Source: Limnohabitans sp. Rim11 (GTDB lineage: Bacteria > Pseudomonadota > Gammaproteobacteria > Burkholderiales > Burkholderiaceae_C). From it: 64,000 bases of DNA. Below, in pieces: positions 9,545-18,138 of the stretch. The first letter of the stretch is position 1; each line of letters opens with the position of its first letter. The notes below the pieces were generated by a model that was not told where the DNA came from, did no database searches, and was given only the letters and a program-made list of their open reading frames with translations. Position numbers and translations under genes: made by a program. The stretch covers positions 90 to 64,089 of the forward strand of contig NZ_CXOM01000001.1 of the NCBI RefSeq assembly GCF_001269365.1, read 5' to 3'.

Positions 9545-10369
9545 TCAGCTGCTGCGGCCTACCAAGCTGTAAGCGCTCGAATTGTTTTGCAGCCACTCCT
9601 GTGACAGCTTGTCACTCTGCTGTGCAGGGTGGAAGCTGGCTTTTTTGTAGGCTTTCCAATGGCCATAGTTGCTACTCAGCAAGCCATCTTTGCCCAACAA
9701 CAATTGGTAGCCGCTTTTCCAAGTACTGATCTTGAACAAGCTGCCATCACGCCACAAGTTGTGCATGGTTTGAAGCATCACATCGGTGAGGAAGGTGTAG
9801 GTCACGTAATGAAAAATGCGGATGCGCCATTGTTCATTGCCGCCCAAAGCTTTGTACACATCGAAGGCTGTGCAGCGGTGCTCTGCTTCTTCTGCAGCAT
9901 GCCATTGCCACATGGTTTTTAAACGCGGCTCGGTACCCTCAAAAATTTCGGAGTGGCCTAGCAGCCAATCTGCAAAGATATCGGTGAAGTGTTCGGTGGC
10001 TGCGGTCGCCGCCAATTGTTGGCGAACATTTTGGTGCGCATTGGCTTTGATTCGATTGGCCGAACGCACGGCAATCTTGTTGTCAAAACCTTGAAGTTCT
10101 AAGTGGCCGTTGAACAATGCATGAATACGGCGATGTGTGGCCTCTTGACCAATGAAGCCTTGAACCTCGGCTGCAAATTTGGCACGGGTTGCTTCGTCCA
10201 TTTGCTTAGCGCCTTCACGGACCGAGTCAATGAAGAACTGCTCACCTACGGGAAAGCTCATGGACAGCGCATTGAAGAAAGCAGACTTGAATGCGTCGCC
10301 GCCGCACCACCGCGTGTCAAACGGGGTGGTGAGATCGACCAACAATTTTCTAACGGCCAGTTCTGACAT
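9545..10369 (-). CDS. Predicted metal-dependent hydrolase (PF10118, ferritin-like)
   Basis: A 274-residue helical protein resembling the PF10118 group of predicted metal-dependent hydrolases. Metal-ligand-like histidine and glutamate motifs are present: FIGQEATHRRIHALFNGH near 96-113 and WQWHAAEEAEHRCTAFD near 178-194, the pattern of a di-metal four-helix bundle. I chose the ATG before SELAVRKLL; an upstream in-frame ATG would add 32 residues without a signal or domain. It is divergent from the sulfatase gene, and a palindrome lies between them. Substrate unknown. Confidence 0.75.
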   Translation of the reverse strand: MSELAVRKLLVDLTTPFDTRWCGGDAFKSAFFNALSMSFPVGEQFFIDSVREGAKQMDEATRAKFAAEVQGFIGQEATHRRIHALFNGHLELQGFDNKIAVRSANRIKANAHQNVRQQLAATAATEHFTDIFADWLLGHSEIFEGTEPRLKTMWQWHAAEEAEHRCTAFDVYKALGGNEQWRIRIFHYVTYTFLTDVMLQTMHNLWRDGSLFKISTWKSGYQLLLGKDGLLSSNYGHWKAYKKASFHPAQQSDKLSQEWLQNNSSAYSLVGRSS

Positions 10370-10437
10370 TTGAATCTTTCGAAGTAACCAAGGGTTTATG
10401 GGACTACTCGGTTTGCTGATATTTTGATAGATTCTCC

Positions 10438-10453
10438 CATACATCCATGTATG
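10438..10453. promoter_or_regulatory. Palindrome between the metal-dependent hydrolase and sulfatase genes
   Basis: CATACATCCATGTATG has perfect 7-base arms around a 2-base centre. It lies in the divergent intergenic region and resembles 20587-20600 (11 of 14 matches) and, more weakly, 22763-22776. It overlaps a possible ATG at 10447, which argues for the later sulfatase start. It is a candidate operator for the TetR protein of this region. Confidence 0.5.
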
Positions 10454-10521
10454 TTCAAGCGACATCCCTGATTCAAAAGGGTTTTTGGAGCAGGTTCGTA
10501 CCTAGTCAAGGGCCTTTTATT

Positions 10522-12201
10522 TTGAAAAAACTAGCCATTGCGTTTGCATTTTTAATATCGCTGCTGGTGCTTGCCGTGGGTGGCTTGTACCTCAAGGGCG
10601 GCTCGGCTGAAGTGCTACTTTGGGCCGTCAAAATCTTCTTGCGCCAAGAGCACGAGTCCAACAAGGAGGTCACTTGGGCCATCCCCAAGGCCAATGGCGA
10701 TGCTGTCCAAACACCCACGGGTACCAAACCACCCAACGTCATCCTCATTGTGGCCGACGACCTGGGCTACAACGACATCAGCTTGAATGGCGGCGGCTTG
10801 GCCAACGGCAGCGTACCGACACCTCACATCAACAGCTTGGCGCAGCAAGGTGCCAATTTCGACACCAGTTACTCTGGCAATGCCACCTGCGCCCCCTCGC
10901 GCGCAGCCATCATGACGGGCCGTTATCCCACGCGCTTTGGCTTTGAGTTCACGCCCACCCCCAAGCAATTTATGAAGGTCATTGGGCATTACAAGGGCGA
11001 CCATCAACTCTACGATGCCATTTATCACAAAGATCGAGAAAAAGACCTGATTCCCTACGAAACCATGGGCCTGCCTCAGTCAGAAATTACGCTGGCCAAA
11101 CTGCTGAAGGGCAATGGTTATAGAACGCTGCATGTAGGCAAATGGCATTTAGGCGATGCATCTGAATTCAGGTCCTATCAGCATGGTTTTGATCAATCCT
11201 TGTCATTTCCGCACGCCAGTTCTCTTTATTTGCCAGAGAACGATCCCAATGTCGTCAACTCGCAGCAATCGTTTGACATCATTGACAGATTCCAATGGGC
11301 TGCAGGCAGTTTTGGCATGCGCTTCAACGACGGCGAGTTGTTCAAACCCAAGCGTTATGTCACCGATTACATGACGGATGAGGCCGAAAAAGCCATCGAG
11401 GCCAATCGCAACCACCCCTTCTTTCTTTACTTGGCATACACCGCGCCGCACACGCCTTTGCAAGCCACCAAGGAAGACTATGCCGCCCTGTCGCACATCG
11501 AAGATCACACGCTGCGTGTTTATGCCGCCATGGTGCGCAACCTCGATCGCAACATTGGCCGCGTGCTTCAAACGCTCAAAGACAAAGGTTTAGATGACAA
11601 CACCATCGTGATTTTTACCAGCGACAACGGCGGTGCTCACTATGTGGGCCTTGACGGTTTGAACAGCCCTTATCGCGGCTGGAAAGCCACCTTCTTTGAG
11701 GGGGGCATCCGGGTGCCCTTGTTCATGCGTTGGCCGGCGGCTATTCCCAAGGGTGTTCAACCCAAGGTGGCCGTCAATCACATAGATATCTTTTCTACGG
11801 TGGCGGCAGCGACGGGTGCCAAGCTACCCAGCGACAGACCCATTGACGGCATCAACTTGTTGCCACAAATTGGCAAGCCTGCCGACAAAGGTCCAGAGCG
11901 CTCTCTCTTTTGGCGGACAGACACATACCGGGTGATTCGCAAAGGCGATTGGAAATTGCAAGTGACGCAAAATCCGAAAAAGGATTGGCTTTACAACATG
12001 GCCATCGACCCCACAGAGAAAAATAACTTGGCTTCGAAGGAGCCCGAAAGAGTGGCCGCCCTTAAGAAAGAATTAGAAGCTTTCAACGCCACACAGGTGA
12101 AACCCAGTTGGCCATCGATGGCAGAAGCGGCCATTGCCATTGATAAAAATCTACGGCAAAAAATGACGCCTACCGACGAGTATGTTTACTACGGCAACTA
12201 A
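10522..12201 (+). CDS. Formylglycine-type sulfatase, membrane-anchored or exported
   Basis: A 559-residue type I sulfatase that hydrolyses a sulfate ester. The signature CAPSRAAIMTGRYPTR starts at C123, the cysteine expected to become formylglycine. Metal ligands D79/D80 lie in VADDLGYND, and later TSDNGG and GGIRVPLFMRWP blocks match the alkaline phosphatase superfamily. The TTG start gives KKLAIAFAFLISLLVLAVG, a signal or anchor sequence, with AAGGG about ten bases upstream. An ATG at 10447 would add 25 residues but has no ribosome site and sits inside a palindrome. It converges with the dehalogenase operon. No formylglycine-generating enzyme is in the window. Confidence 0.88.
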   Translation: MKKLAIAFAFLISLLVLAVGGLYLKGGSAEVLLWAVKIFLRQEHESNKEVTWAIPKANGDAVQTPTGTKPPNVILIVADDLGYNDISLNGGGLANGSVPTPHINSLAQQGANFDTSYSGNATCAPSRAAIMTGRYPTRFGFEFTPTPKQFMKVIGHYKGDHQLYDAIYHKDREKDLIPYETMGLPQSEITLAKLLKGNGYRTLHVGKWHLGDASEFRSYQHGFDQSLSFPHASSLYLPENDPNVVNSQQSFDIIDRFQWAAGSFGMRFNDGELFKPKRYVTDYMTDEAEKAIEANRNHPFFLYLAYTAPHTPLQATKEDYAALSHIEDHTLRVYAAMVRNLDRNIGRVLQTLKDKGLDDNTIVIFTSDNGGAHYVGLDGLNSPYRGWKATFFEGGIRVPLFMRWPAAIPKGVQPKVAVNHIDIFSTVAAATGAKLPSDRPIDGINLLPQIGKPADKGPERSLFWRTDTYRVIRKGDWKLQVTQNPKKDWLYNMAIDPTEKNNLASKEPERVAALKKELEAFNATQVKPSWPSMAEAAIAIDKNLRQKMTPTDEYVYYGN

Positions 12202-12254
12202 GCCGCAAACAAGCCTCAAACAAGCCGCAACTAAGCTACAGCTAAGCGCCCATT
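12200..12254. repeat. Degenerate 11-base tandem repeat between convergent genes
   Basis: Five consecutive 11-base units all start with AAGC (AAGCCGCAAAC, AAGCCTCAAAC, AAGCCGCAACT, AAGCTACAGCT, AAGCGCCCATT), decaying from left to right. They span the sulfatase stop and the end of the dehalogenase gene. No recognised function; replication slippage is the simplest origin. Confidence 0.6.
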
Positions 12255-13182
12255 AAGTTGACTGAATAAACTGCACCAAAGCTTGGGCCACTTCTTCCCC
12301 TTTGTCTTCTTGAACAAAGTGGCCTGCGCCTCTAATTTTGGTGTGGTTTTGCCCTGCTGCACCTGGGACTAATTTTTGCCAGAGTTTCTCGCCCCCTTTG
12401 GTGACAGGGTCGCGCGTGCTAAACAGCGTGATGAAAGGCTTGGTCCAAGCTTTGTACATCTCCCAAGCTTTTTCGTTGGCCTCTCTTGCCGGGTTGCTGG
12501 GGTGAATGGGCACCAAGGTGGGAAACACTCTGGCACCCACGGCGTAGCGAGTATTGGGGTAGGGCGCGTCGTAGGCCGCAACCGCTGCATCGCTCAAGCC
12601 TTGAGCACACCCTGTGCGCACAATTTTGCCAATGGGAAACCAGGGGCTGTACATGGCAAATGCACGCCAAATATGAAAAGCACGCGGGATTTTTTCTTTG
12701 CCAGTTGGCAAGCCACCGTTGCTCAGGGCAATGCGGGCAAATCGATCGGGCATCTCGGCCACCATGCGAAGGCCAATCAAGGAGCCCCAGTCTTGACAGA
12801 AAAGAGTGATGTCTTTGGCGTCAACAGATTCAAGCCATGCGCTCATCCACTGCACATGGTTGTCGTAGGTGTAGTCTGAGCGTTTGGTGGGCTTGTCTGT
12901 GCGGCCAAAACCGACTTGATCGGGCACCAACACGCGCATGCCTGCCGCCACCAACACAGGAATCATTTTTCGGTACAAGAATGACCAAGCAGGCTCACCG
13001 TGCATGAGCAAGACCACAGGCCCATCGCGCGGGCCTTCGTCAATGTGCGCCACGCGCAGACCGCCTATTTGGGTGTAGTGCGGTGTGTAGTCAAAGTCAG
13101 GCAGGTTTTGAAATCTTTCGTCGGGTGTTCGCAGAAAATTTTCAACGTGGGGCAATGTTCGCATGGCGGTGGTCAGACTCAC
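12253..13182 (-). CDS. Haloalkane dehalogenase (alpha/beta hydrolase, DhlA-like)
   Basis: A 309-residue alpha/beta hydrolase that should replace a halogen on a carbon chain by hydroxyl. The N-terminal half follows the DhlA pattern: RTPDERFQNLPDF, LMHGEPAWSFLYRKMIP (E63 in the oxyanion region) and FCQDWGSLIGLR with nucleophile D131 followed by halide-binding W132. The acid is probably the aspartate of LFSTRDPVTKGGE and the base the histidine of GAGHFVQEDKGEE. Epoxide hydrolase is the main alternative. It is the last gene of a minus-strand operon, seven bases after the metallo-hydrolase gene. A nearby sulfatase/SDR context suggests catabolism of a substituted hydrophobic compound. Confidence 0.82.
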   Translation of the reverse strand: MSLTTAMRTLPHVENFLRTPDERFQNLPDFDYTPHYTQIGGLRVAHIDEGPRDGPVVLLMHGEPAWSFLYRKMIPVLVAAGMRVLVPDQVGFGRTDKPTKRSDYTYDNHVQWMSAWLESVDAKDITLFCQDWGSLIGLRMVAEMPDRFARIALSNGGLPTGKEKIPRAFHIWRAFAMYSPWFPIGKIVRTGCAQGLSDAAVAAYDAPYPNTRYAVGARVFPTLVPIHPSNPAREANEKAWEMYKAWTKPFITLFSTRDPVTKGGEKLWQKLVPGAAGQNHTKIRGAGHFVQEDKGEEVAQALVQFIQST

Positions 13183-13189
13183 AATAGGT

Positions 13190-14269
13190 TTAAAAAAGTT
13201 GTTTGACTTGAATGGTTTTTTGCCCGGCGGGCAAGCTCAAAAAGTCGCCATCTTTGGCCACTAGAATCTTGCCTTTGAAGACGTCGCTGGTGCCCTTTAA
13301 AAAGACATCGACCAAGCCTGGCAATGGCAAGGGCGGGGCAATGTGGTGCAACAACAAATAAGCGACCTGTGCTTCTTGGGCAATTTGGGCCGCTTGAACG
13401 GGCGAGGTGTGGTAGTCCGTGATGTCCTTCATGATTTGCTCAAGCTTGTCGCGTTTGGCTGTCTTGGCACCTTCTTGCAAGAGCTTCATCAGTTCCATGG
13501 ACATGGCTTCGTGAATCAAAACATCGACCCCTTGCGAGGCCTTGGTGACATGGACTGAAGGGGTGGTGTCGCCACTGATCACAATGTTTCTGTCTTTGTA
13601 TTGAATTTTGTAGCCCACAGCAGGGTGAATCGGCGCGTGCGCTACGTTGAAGGCGTAAATTTGGGTGTCTTGACTGTCATAGACCAAGGCGGTTTCAAAC
13701 GCTTGGGCATTGAAACGAATGGCTTGCGCGCCAAAGCCACTGTTGGGAACAATGGCCTCACCATGATGCGCCACACGATAGCCGCGGTCTAGGCTGTAGG
13801 CTTGCATGAAGCCATTGACCACGGTCTCAACGCCATCAGGTCCATACACTTTGACAGGTTGTGAGTTGGAATTGGAAACCCAGCGTTGCAGCAGCAACTC
13901 GCCCATGCCATCGATGTGATCAGAATGAAAGTGCGTCAAGAAGATGCCATCGATCAGGCCTGTGTTGAAACCCATCTTGTTGATGTTGCGGACACTGGCG
14001 TTGCCTGTATCAAAGACAAACATTTTCTGACCCGCAATGACCAAAGTGCAGGGGCCGCCTCGCTTTTCATCGGGCATGGGCGAGCCTGCGCCACACACAG
14101 CAATGTGCAAACCATCGGGTAAGTCTTGGATCGGGTTGCTGCTCATGCGCTGGGCTGCCACGCGTTTGGCAATGGCCATGCTGAGCGGTTCGCGAAATGC
14201 GTACAACGCACCTGCCACCAAGACCAGCACCAAGAAGAACGAAGTTGTTTTGGTCAAGCGCATGGTCAT
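13190..14269 (-). CDS. MBL-fold metallo-hydrolase, AtsA/RNase Z-like
   Basis: A 359-residue protein with an N-terminal hydrophobic anchor (about 9-25) and a metallo-beta-lactamase fold. The zinc motif is FLTHFHSDHID with H113, H115, D117 and H118; further ligands are likely in ISGDTTPS and LLLHHIAPP. The GAGSPMPDEKRGGPC and VFDTGNASVRN blocks resemble the group that includes AtsA-type arylsulfatases and RNase Z relatives. An unusual third sulfatase is therefore conceivable, but a lactonase or esterase is equally possible. The start is chosen because its ATG overlaps the stop of the SDR gene as ATGA; a longer frame adds 15 residues. Confidence 0.78.
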   Translation of the reverse strand: MTMRLTKTTSFFLVLVLVAGALYAFREPLSMAIAKRVAAQRMSSNPIQDLPDGLHIAVCGAGSPMPDEKRGGPCTLVIAGQKMFVFDTGNASVRNINKMGFNTGLIDGIFLTHFHSDHIDGMGELLLQRWVSNSNSQPVKVYGPDGVETVVNGFMQAYSLDRGYRVAHHGEAIVPNSGFGAQAIRFNAQAFETALVYDSQDTQIYAFNVAHAPIHPAVGYKIQYKDRNIVISGDTTPSVHVTKASQGVDVLIHEAMSMELMKLLQEGAKTAKRDKLEQIMKDITDYHTSPVQAAQIAQEAQVAYLLLHHIAPPLPLPGLVDVFLKGTSDVFKGKILVAKDGDFLSLPAGQKTIQVKQLF

Positions 14270-15057
14270 ACTCCAAAAATTCTGGCTAGGCGAATGCCAA
14301 AGCCTTGTATCCAAGGCGAGACATAACGCAACTTAGGTCGGCTGGCCTCGGCCGCCTTCACGATTTGATTGACGATGCCTTGCGTGCTTCGGGCTTCTAA
14401 AAACTTGAAAGTAGCGCGCTCTTTCTTTTTCATGGCTTCTGCTTGATGCGCAAAATAAGAGCTTGCATTCATCCATTGGTATTTGCTGTTGGTCATGGCC
14501 TGGTTAAAGCCTGTGTGAATGGCGCCAGGCTCAATCAGGGCAATCTGAATGTTCTTTTTTAGTTGGTCCATCTCTGCTCGAAGACCCGCACCGGCTGCAG
14601 AAAGCGCAAACTTGCTCATGCTGTAAGGCATCAAAAACGGCATGGGCACCCTGCCTGCAATGGAGCTCACAAACAGCACGGTGCCTTTTTCTCTGGCAAT
14701 CATGCCGCGGAGGGCCACTTGCGTGAGTGCCAAAGTTGCAAACAAGTTGACTTCAAATATCTGCCTCACGCGTTGCATGTCTACTTCGGCCAAAGAGCCC
14801 GATTCACCCATGCCCGCGTTGTTGAGCAGTACGTCAATGGGGTAGGCCGCGATGGCTTCGCGATCTGCTTCGAGGGTGATATCGAGTTTAAAAATTTCTA
14901 GCACCACATTTCTGTTGGTAGCCTCAATTCGCAGGACATCCGACTGTGCTTCAGTTTGCGTGGTGGCCAAAACCCGATGACCTCGCAGCGCCAGTGCAAA
15001 TGCAGCGTCCTTGCCAATGCCGGTTCCTGCGCCTGTGATCAGAATCGTTTTTTTCAT
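14266..15057 (-). CDS. Short-chain dehydrogenase/reductase
   Basis: A 263-residue classical SDR. The cofactor motif TGAGTGIGKD is at residues 8-17, NNAG at 79-82, and the catalytic set is S131/S132 with Y145 and K149 in PYSMSKF. The fold oxidises alcohols or reduces ketones with NAD(P). Both ends are translationally coupled, overlapping the propeller gene upstream and the MBL gene downstream by four bases each. In this operon it could oxidise an alcohol released by desulfation or dehalogenation, but no substrate can be assigned. Confidence 0.88.
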   Translation of the reverse strand: MKKTILITGAGTGIGKDAAFALALRGHRVLATTQTEAQSDVLRIEATNRNVVLEIFKLDITLEADREAIAAYPIDVLLNNAGMGESGSLAEVDMQRVRQIFEVNLFATLALTQVALRGMIAREKGTVLFVSSIAGRVPMPFLMPYSMSKFALSAAGAGLRAEMDQLKKNIQIALIEPGAIHTGFNQAMTNSKYQWMNASSYFAHQAEAMKKKERATFKFLEARSTQGIVNQIVKAAEASRPKLRYVSPWIQGFGIRLARIFGV

Positions 15058-16337
15058 GTTGATTTAGTTGCTTCTGTTTTGAAGACGCGTGTGAGGCGAT
15101 CCATTGAGCACCAGTAAAAATCGTTGTGCCAACCAGCACTGGGAAACACCACGCCCTGCATATGGCCACCCGTATTCACACGCGATTTTTCTTGGCCAGT
15201 TTCAATGTCCAGAACCACCACCTGCTCGTTGAAGCGTTTGTAGTCATTAACGCACAACTCGCCCGTACTCGGGAATAAAAGCATGTGGCTGGCTGCGCCC
15301 ATTTCAGGCAGATGCCACAAGGCTTCTAATTGCACATCGGAAGTATGGGGCAAAGAATGAATTCGCCAGGCCTTTAGATGGCGATTGGCGGAATCAAAGC
15401 CGACCACAATACGCCTTTCAATATCCACCAAGGGCGGATTGGTGATGCTGCCAAAAGGCAAGCCGCTAACAGGCCACGCTTGCAATGAATCAGTTTGATT
15501 TAGCGAAACACGTATCAAGCGATTGGGTTCTTTGTTTTGGCCCGCACCCAACATGCTCAGCAGGTAGTTGTGTTGGCCGTTGTCCATCAGCCAACCGTTG
15601 TCGCCTTCAATCACCATGTCCCACCCATAAGTTTGAGACGCACCTTGGAGGTAATGGCATTGCCACTTGGGGTCACGTATCAAACGCTGAGACGTGTCAT
15701 CCCAGTGGTATCGCCAAACGCGTGTCACACCCACCACATACACGGTGTTGCCAACAGCACTCAAACGGGCAATGGAGGCTTCGGGGCAAATGACATCGTT
15801 GCACGCCGATTTGAAGTTGTCGGGGTTGAGCGTTGTGAGTTGGGCATGCGTGGTGCGCGACAAATTTTTAGTCACGATCAAGCCATTGTTCAACACCACA
15901 AACGAGTTGTAGGCTTCATGGATGGGCAACAAATAGGACTTCAGCACGTTGCACTGACGATCTAGTTTGTGGGCATATCTGCCATACACCACCACCAAGC
16001 TGCCATTGGCGTGAACGGCCATACCGCCTGGCCACATGGGTCCCCCTTTGAGAGGGATAGATTTTCGAATGGTTTTGAGCGTGATGGGATCGATCAAACT
16101 GACCGTTGCAGTGGTCGGCAATCCTAGATGCGATCGAAGGACAGAGTGGGTCAGTAAAAAAACTTCGCCCGGTGCACCCAACACAGTCATGGTGGACATC
16201 TGGGTTCTGCGGCTTCGGGCTTGCAGCGATGCGCCATCTTTTAAATTCAAGCCGCTGTTAGCGGGGGCTGCTTGCAGTCTGGCCGGGCCTGCATCTTCGC
16301 TAGGCCAGGGACTTTCAAAGTAGCCTGAGGACTGCAT
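15054..16337 (-). CDS. Unrecognised propeller-like protein
   Basis: A protein of 427 residues that I do not recognise at family level. Repeating stretches such as VSLIDPITLKTIRKS, GGMAVHANGSLVVVYG, VVLNNGLIVTKN and ELCVNDYKRFNEQVVVLDIETGQ suggest a beta-propeller or lactonase-like scaffold. No catalytic signature is evident and there is no clear signal peptide. A GTG seven codons earlier, overlapping the sulfatase gene, is an alternative start; the ATG used lies one base after the sulfatase stop. It overlaps the SDR start by four bases. Placement between a sulfatase and a reductase suggests a role in the same pathway, perhaps lactone hydrolysis or binding. Confidence 0.65.
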   Translation of the reverse strand: MQSSGYFESPWPSEDAGPARLQAAPANSGLNLKDGASLQARSRRTQMSTMTVLGAPGEVFLLTHSVLRSHLGLPTTATVSLIDPITLKTIRKSIPLKGGPMWPGGMAVHANGSLVVVYGRYAHKLDRQCNVLKSYLLPIHEAYNSFVVLNNGLIVTKNLSRTTHAQLTTLNPDNFKSACNDVICPEASIARLSAVGNTVYVVGVTRVWRYHWDDTSQRLIRDPKWQCHYLQGASQTYGWDMVIEGDNGWLMDNGQHNYLLSMLGAGQNKEPNRLIRVSLNQTDSLQAWPVSGLPFGSITNPPLVDIERRIVVGFDSANRHLKAWRIHSLPHTSDVQLEALWHLPEMGAASHMLLFPSTGELCVNDYKRFNEQVVVLDIETGQEKSRVNTGGHMQGVVFPSAGWHNDFYWCSMDRLTRVFKTEATKST

Positions 16338-16338
16338 G

Positions 16339-18138
16339 CTAGGCCGTTCTTCTGGCACGGCGTCGGCGCCATGCCCAAACCACGGCTGTGGTTAAGACAA
16401 GAAAGAAGACCAGCAAATGCCATTGGTAGCGCGGCCAGTACACAAACACCAAGGAGTTGATGATGACTTGCTGAATGGGGTCATAGCCAGCAGGCATGGC
16501 CAGGACGCCATTGGCTTTGGCCCATTTGGCGTAATCGGCTTGCATGCTTTGGAATAAATCAGGCAATGCACGTTGCAGATCTTGGGTCTCTCCAGGGTCT
16601 GTCATGATGTTGTAGAGATGCCATTTGCCATCCCCTACGGGCGCCAAGTTGCTGACCAATTTGTAGTCGCCTTTGAACAATGCCAAATTGCCAGAGAGCT
16701 CGTAACCCAAAACTTCATCGGGACTGCGAACGCGTGTGGCGTTGCCTGCAATCACGGGTAACAAACTGTGACCCGTCAGAGGATAAATGCTCTGACCTTT
16801 GTAGCTGGTGCCTGGATGTTCAACTTTGGCCAAATCCAACAGGGTGGGCACAATGTCATTGACATGCGTGAGGCTGTGATGAATCCGAGCTTGAGTATCT
16901 TTAGCCTTGGAGGGTACACCAGAAATAATCAAGGGCACTCGAATGCCGCCTTCTCCTGCATAAAACTTGTAGGTACTTAAAGGCGATGTGGCTGCGCTGG
17001 CCCATTGGGGGCCAATGATGCTGTATGCGCCTTTGCTGCCCAGCTTGTCGATGTCGCGGTTGTAATTTTGATCTAGCCACCAACGGCCAACTGCCAAGGC
17101 ATAGGGGTCTGAAGCCTCTGCGCCGTTGTCCGACAAAAATACAAAAACGGTATTGTCGTACTCGCCAGTTTCTTTCAAGTGCGCCATGAGGCGGCCAATG
17201 TGATGGTCCATGGCTTCAGCCATGGCCGCATAGACCTCCATGCGCCTTGCTTGGTAGGCTTTGTCTGTTGGGCTTAACGAGTCCCAAGCAATGTGCGTGC
17301 TTGGCAAGGCTGCCATGGGCGTATTGGCGGGCAACAAACCCAGCGCAATGGCTTTGTTGCGTCGTTCTTGTCGCAAGACATCCCAGCCTTGGTCGTACTT
17401 GCCTTTGTATTTGTCAATAAATTCTTGGGGCGCTTGAAGGGGAATGTGATTGGCTTGAAAAGCCACATACGCAAAAAAAGGCTTGTCTGATTTGGCGTCT
17501 GTTTTGAGATAGTCCAAAGTTTTGTTGATGTAAAACTCGGTTGAGTAAAACTCTTTGGGCATCTTGGCTTCTTGGCCATTCTCGTACCAATAAACTTTGT
17601 CGGTCAGGTCGAGGTACAGCTTGCCGGTTTCCCAATTGTCGGAGCCGCTGTCGCCCATGACCAATGAACGGTCAAAGCCTCTGGCAGGGGGCAAATTGTG
17701 GGGCTCTTTGCCAACGTGCCATTTGCCCGCCACATAGGTTCGGTAGCCGCTGTCTTGAAGCAAGGAGGCCACTGTGACCACGCGGTTGTTAAGAACGCTC
17801 AGGTAGCCTGCGCGGCCCACATGCGACTGGGGAATGGTCTCGCGCATGTTGCCAACCCCATTGAGGTGATTGTCAACGCCTGTCAAGAGCATCGACCTTG
17901 TGGGTGAGCAAGATGCACTGACGTGAAAGTTTGAAAAGCGCGTGCCACTTTGGGCCAATTGATTCAAGTGGGGTGTTTGAATTTCGCTGCCAAAAGCGCC
18001 TACATCGCTGTAACCCCAGTCGTCTGCCAACATCAAAACGATGTTGGGTTTTTTGGCCCAAACGCTGGCGCTGGACATTAGGAGCAATGCCATTAAAGCG
18101 ACTAGCCATGGGGTGTGAATGCGATTTTGGTGTTTCAT
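16339..18138 (-). CDS. Arylsulfatase, formylglycine type, with C-terminal membrane segment
   Basis: A 599-residue type I sulfatase. It has a signal peptide (about 1-28, ending SSASVWA), metal ligands in LADDWGYSD near residue 38 and the modification motif CSPTRSMLLTG starting at C77. FLSDNGAEASD and GEGGIRVPLIISG are further superfamily blocks. The C-terminus carries a hydrophobic helix (about 565-590) followed by an arginine-rich tail, so the enzyme is probably anchored in the inner membrane facing the periplasm. Its start overlaps the upstream DsbA-like gene by four bases. It differs in motif and length from the sulfatase at 10522-12201, so the two are not a recent duplication. Confidence 0.9.
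   Translation of the reverse strand: MKHQNRIHTPWLVALMALLLMSSASVWAKKPNIVLMLADDWGYSDVGAFGSEIQTPHLNQLAQSGTRFSNFHVSASCSPTRSMLLTGVDNHLNGVGNMRETIPQSHVGRAGYLSVLNNRVVTVASLLQDSGYRTYVAGKWHVGKEPHNLPPARGFDRSLVMGDSGSDNWETGKLYLDLTDKVYWYENGQEAKMPKEFYSTEFYINKTLDYLKTDAKSDKPFFAYVAFQANHIPLQAPQEFIDKYKGKYDQGWDVLRQERRNKAIALGLLPANTPMAALPSTHIAWDSLSPTDKAYQARRMEVYAAMAEAMDHHIGRLMAHLKETGEYDNTVFVFLSDNGAEASDPYALAVGRWWLDQNYNRDIDKLGSKGAYSIIGPQWASAATSPLSTYKFYAGEGGIRVPLIISGVPSKAKDTQARIHHSLTHVNDIVPTLLDLAKVEHPGTSYKGQSIYPLTGHSLLPVIAGNATRVRSPDEVLGYELSGNLALFKGDYKLVSNLAPVGDGKWHLYNIMTDPGETQDLQRALPDLFQSMQADYAKWAKANGVLAMPAGYDPIQQVIINSLVFVYWPRYQWHLLVFFLVLTTAVVWAWRRRRARRTA

Noticed and set aside
12200..12254. Possible CRISPR array
   Set aside because: Units are 11 bases without spacers, degenerate and not palindromic; no cas genes occur.
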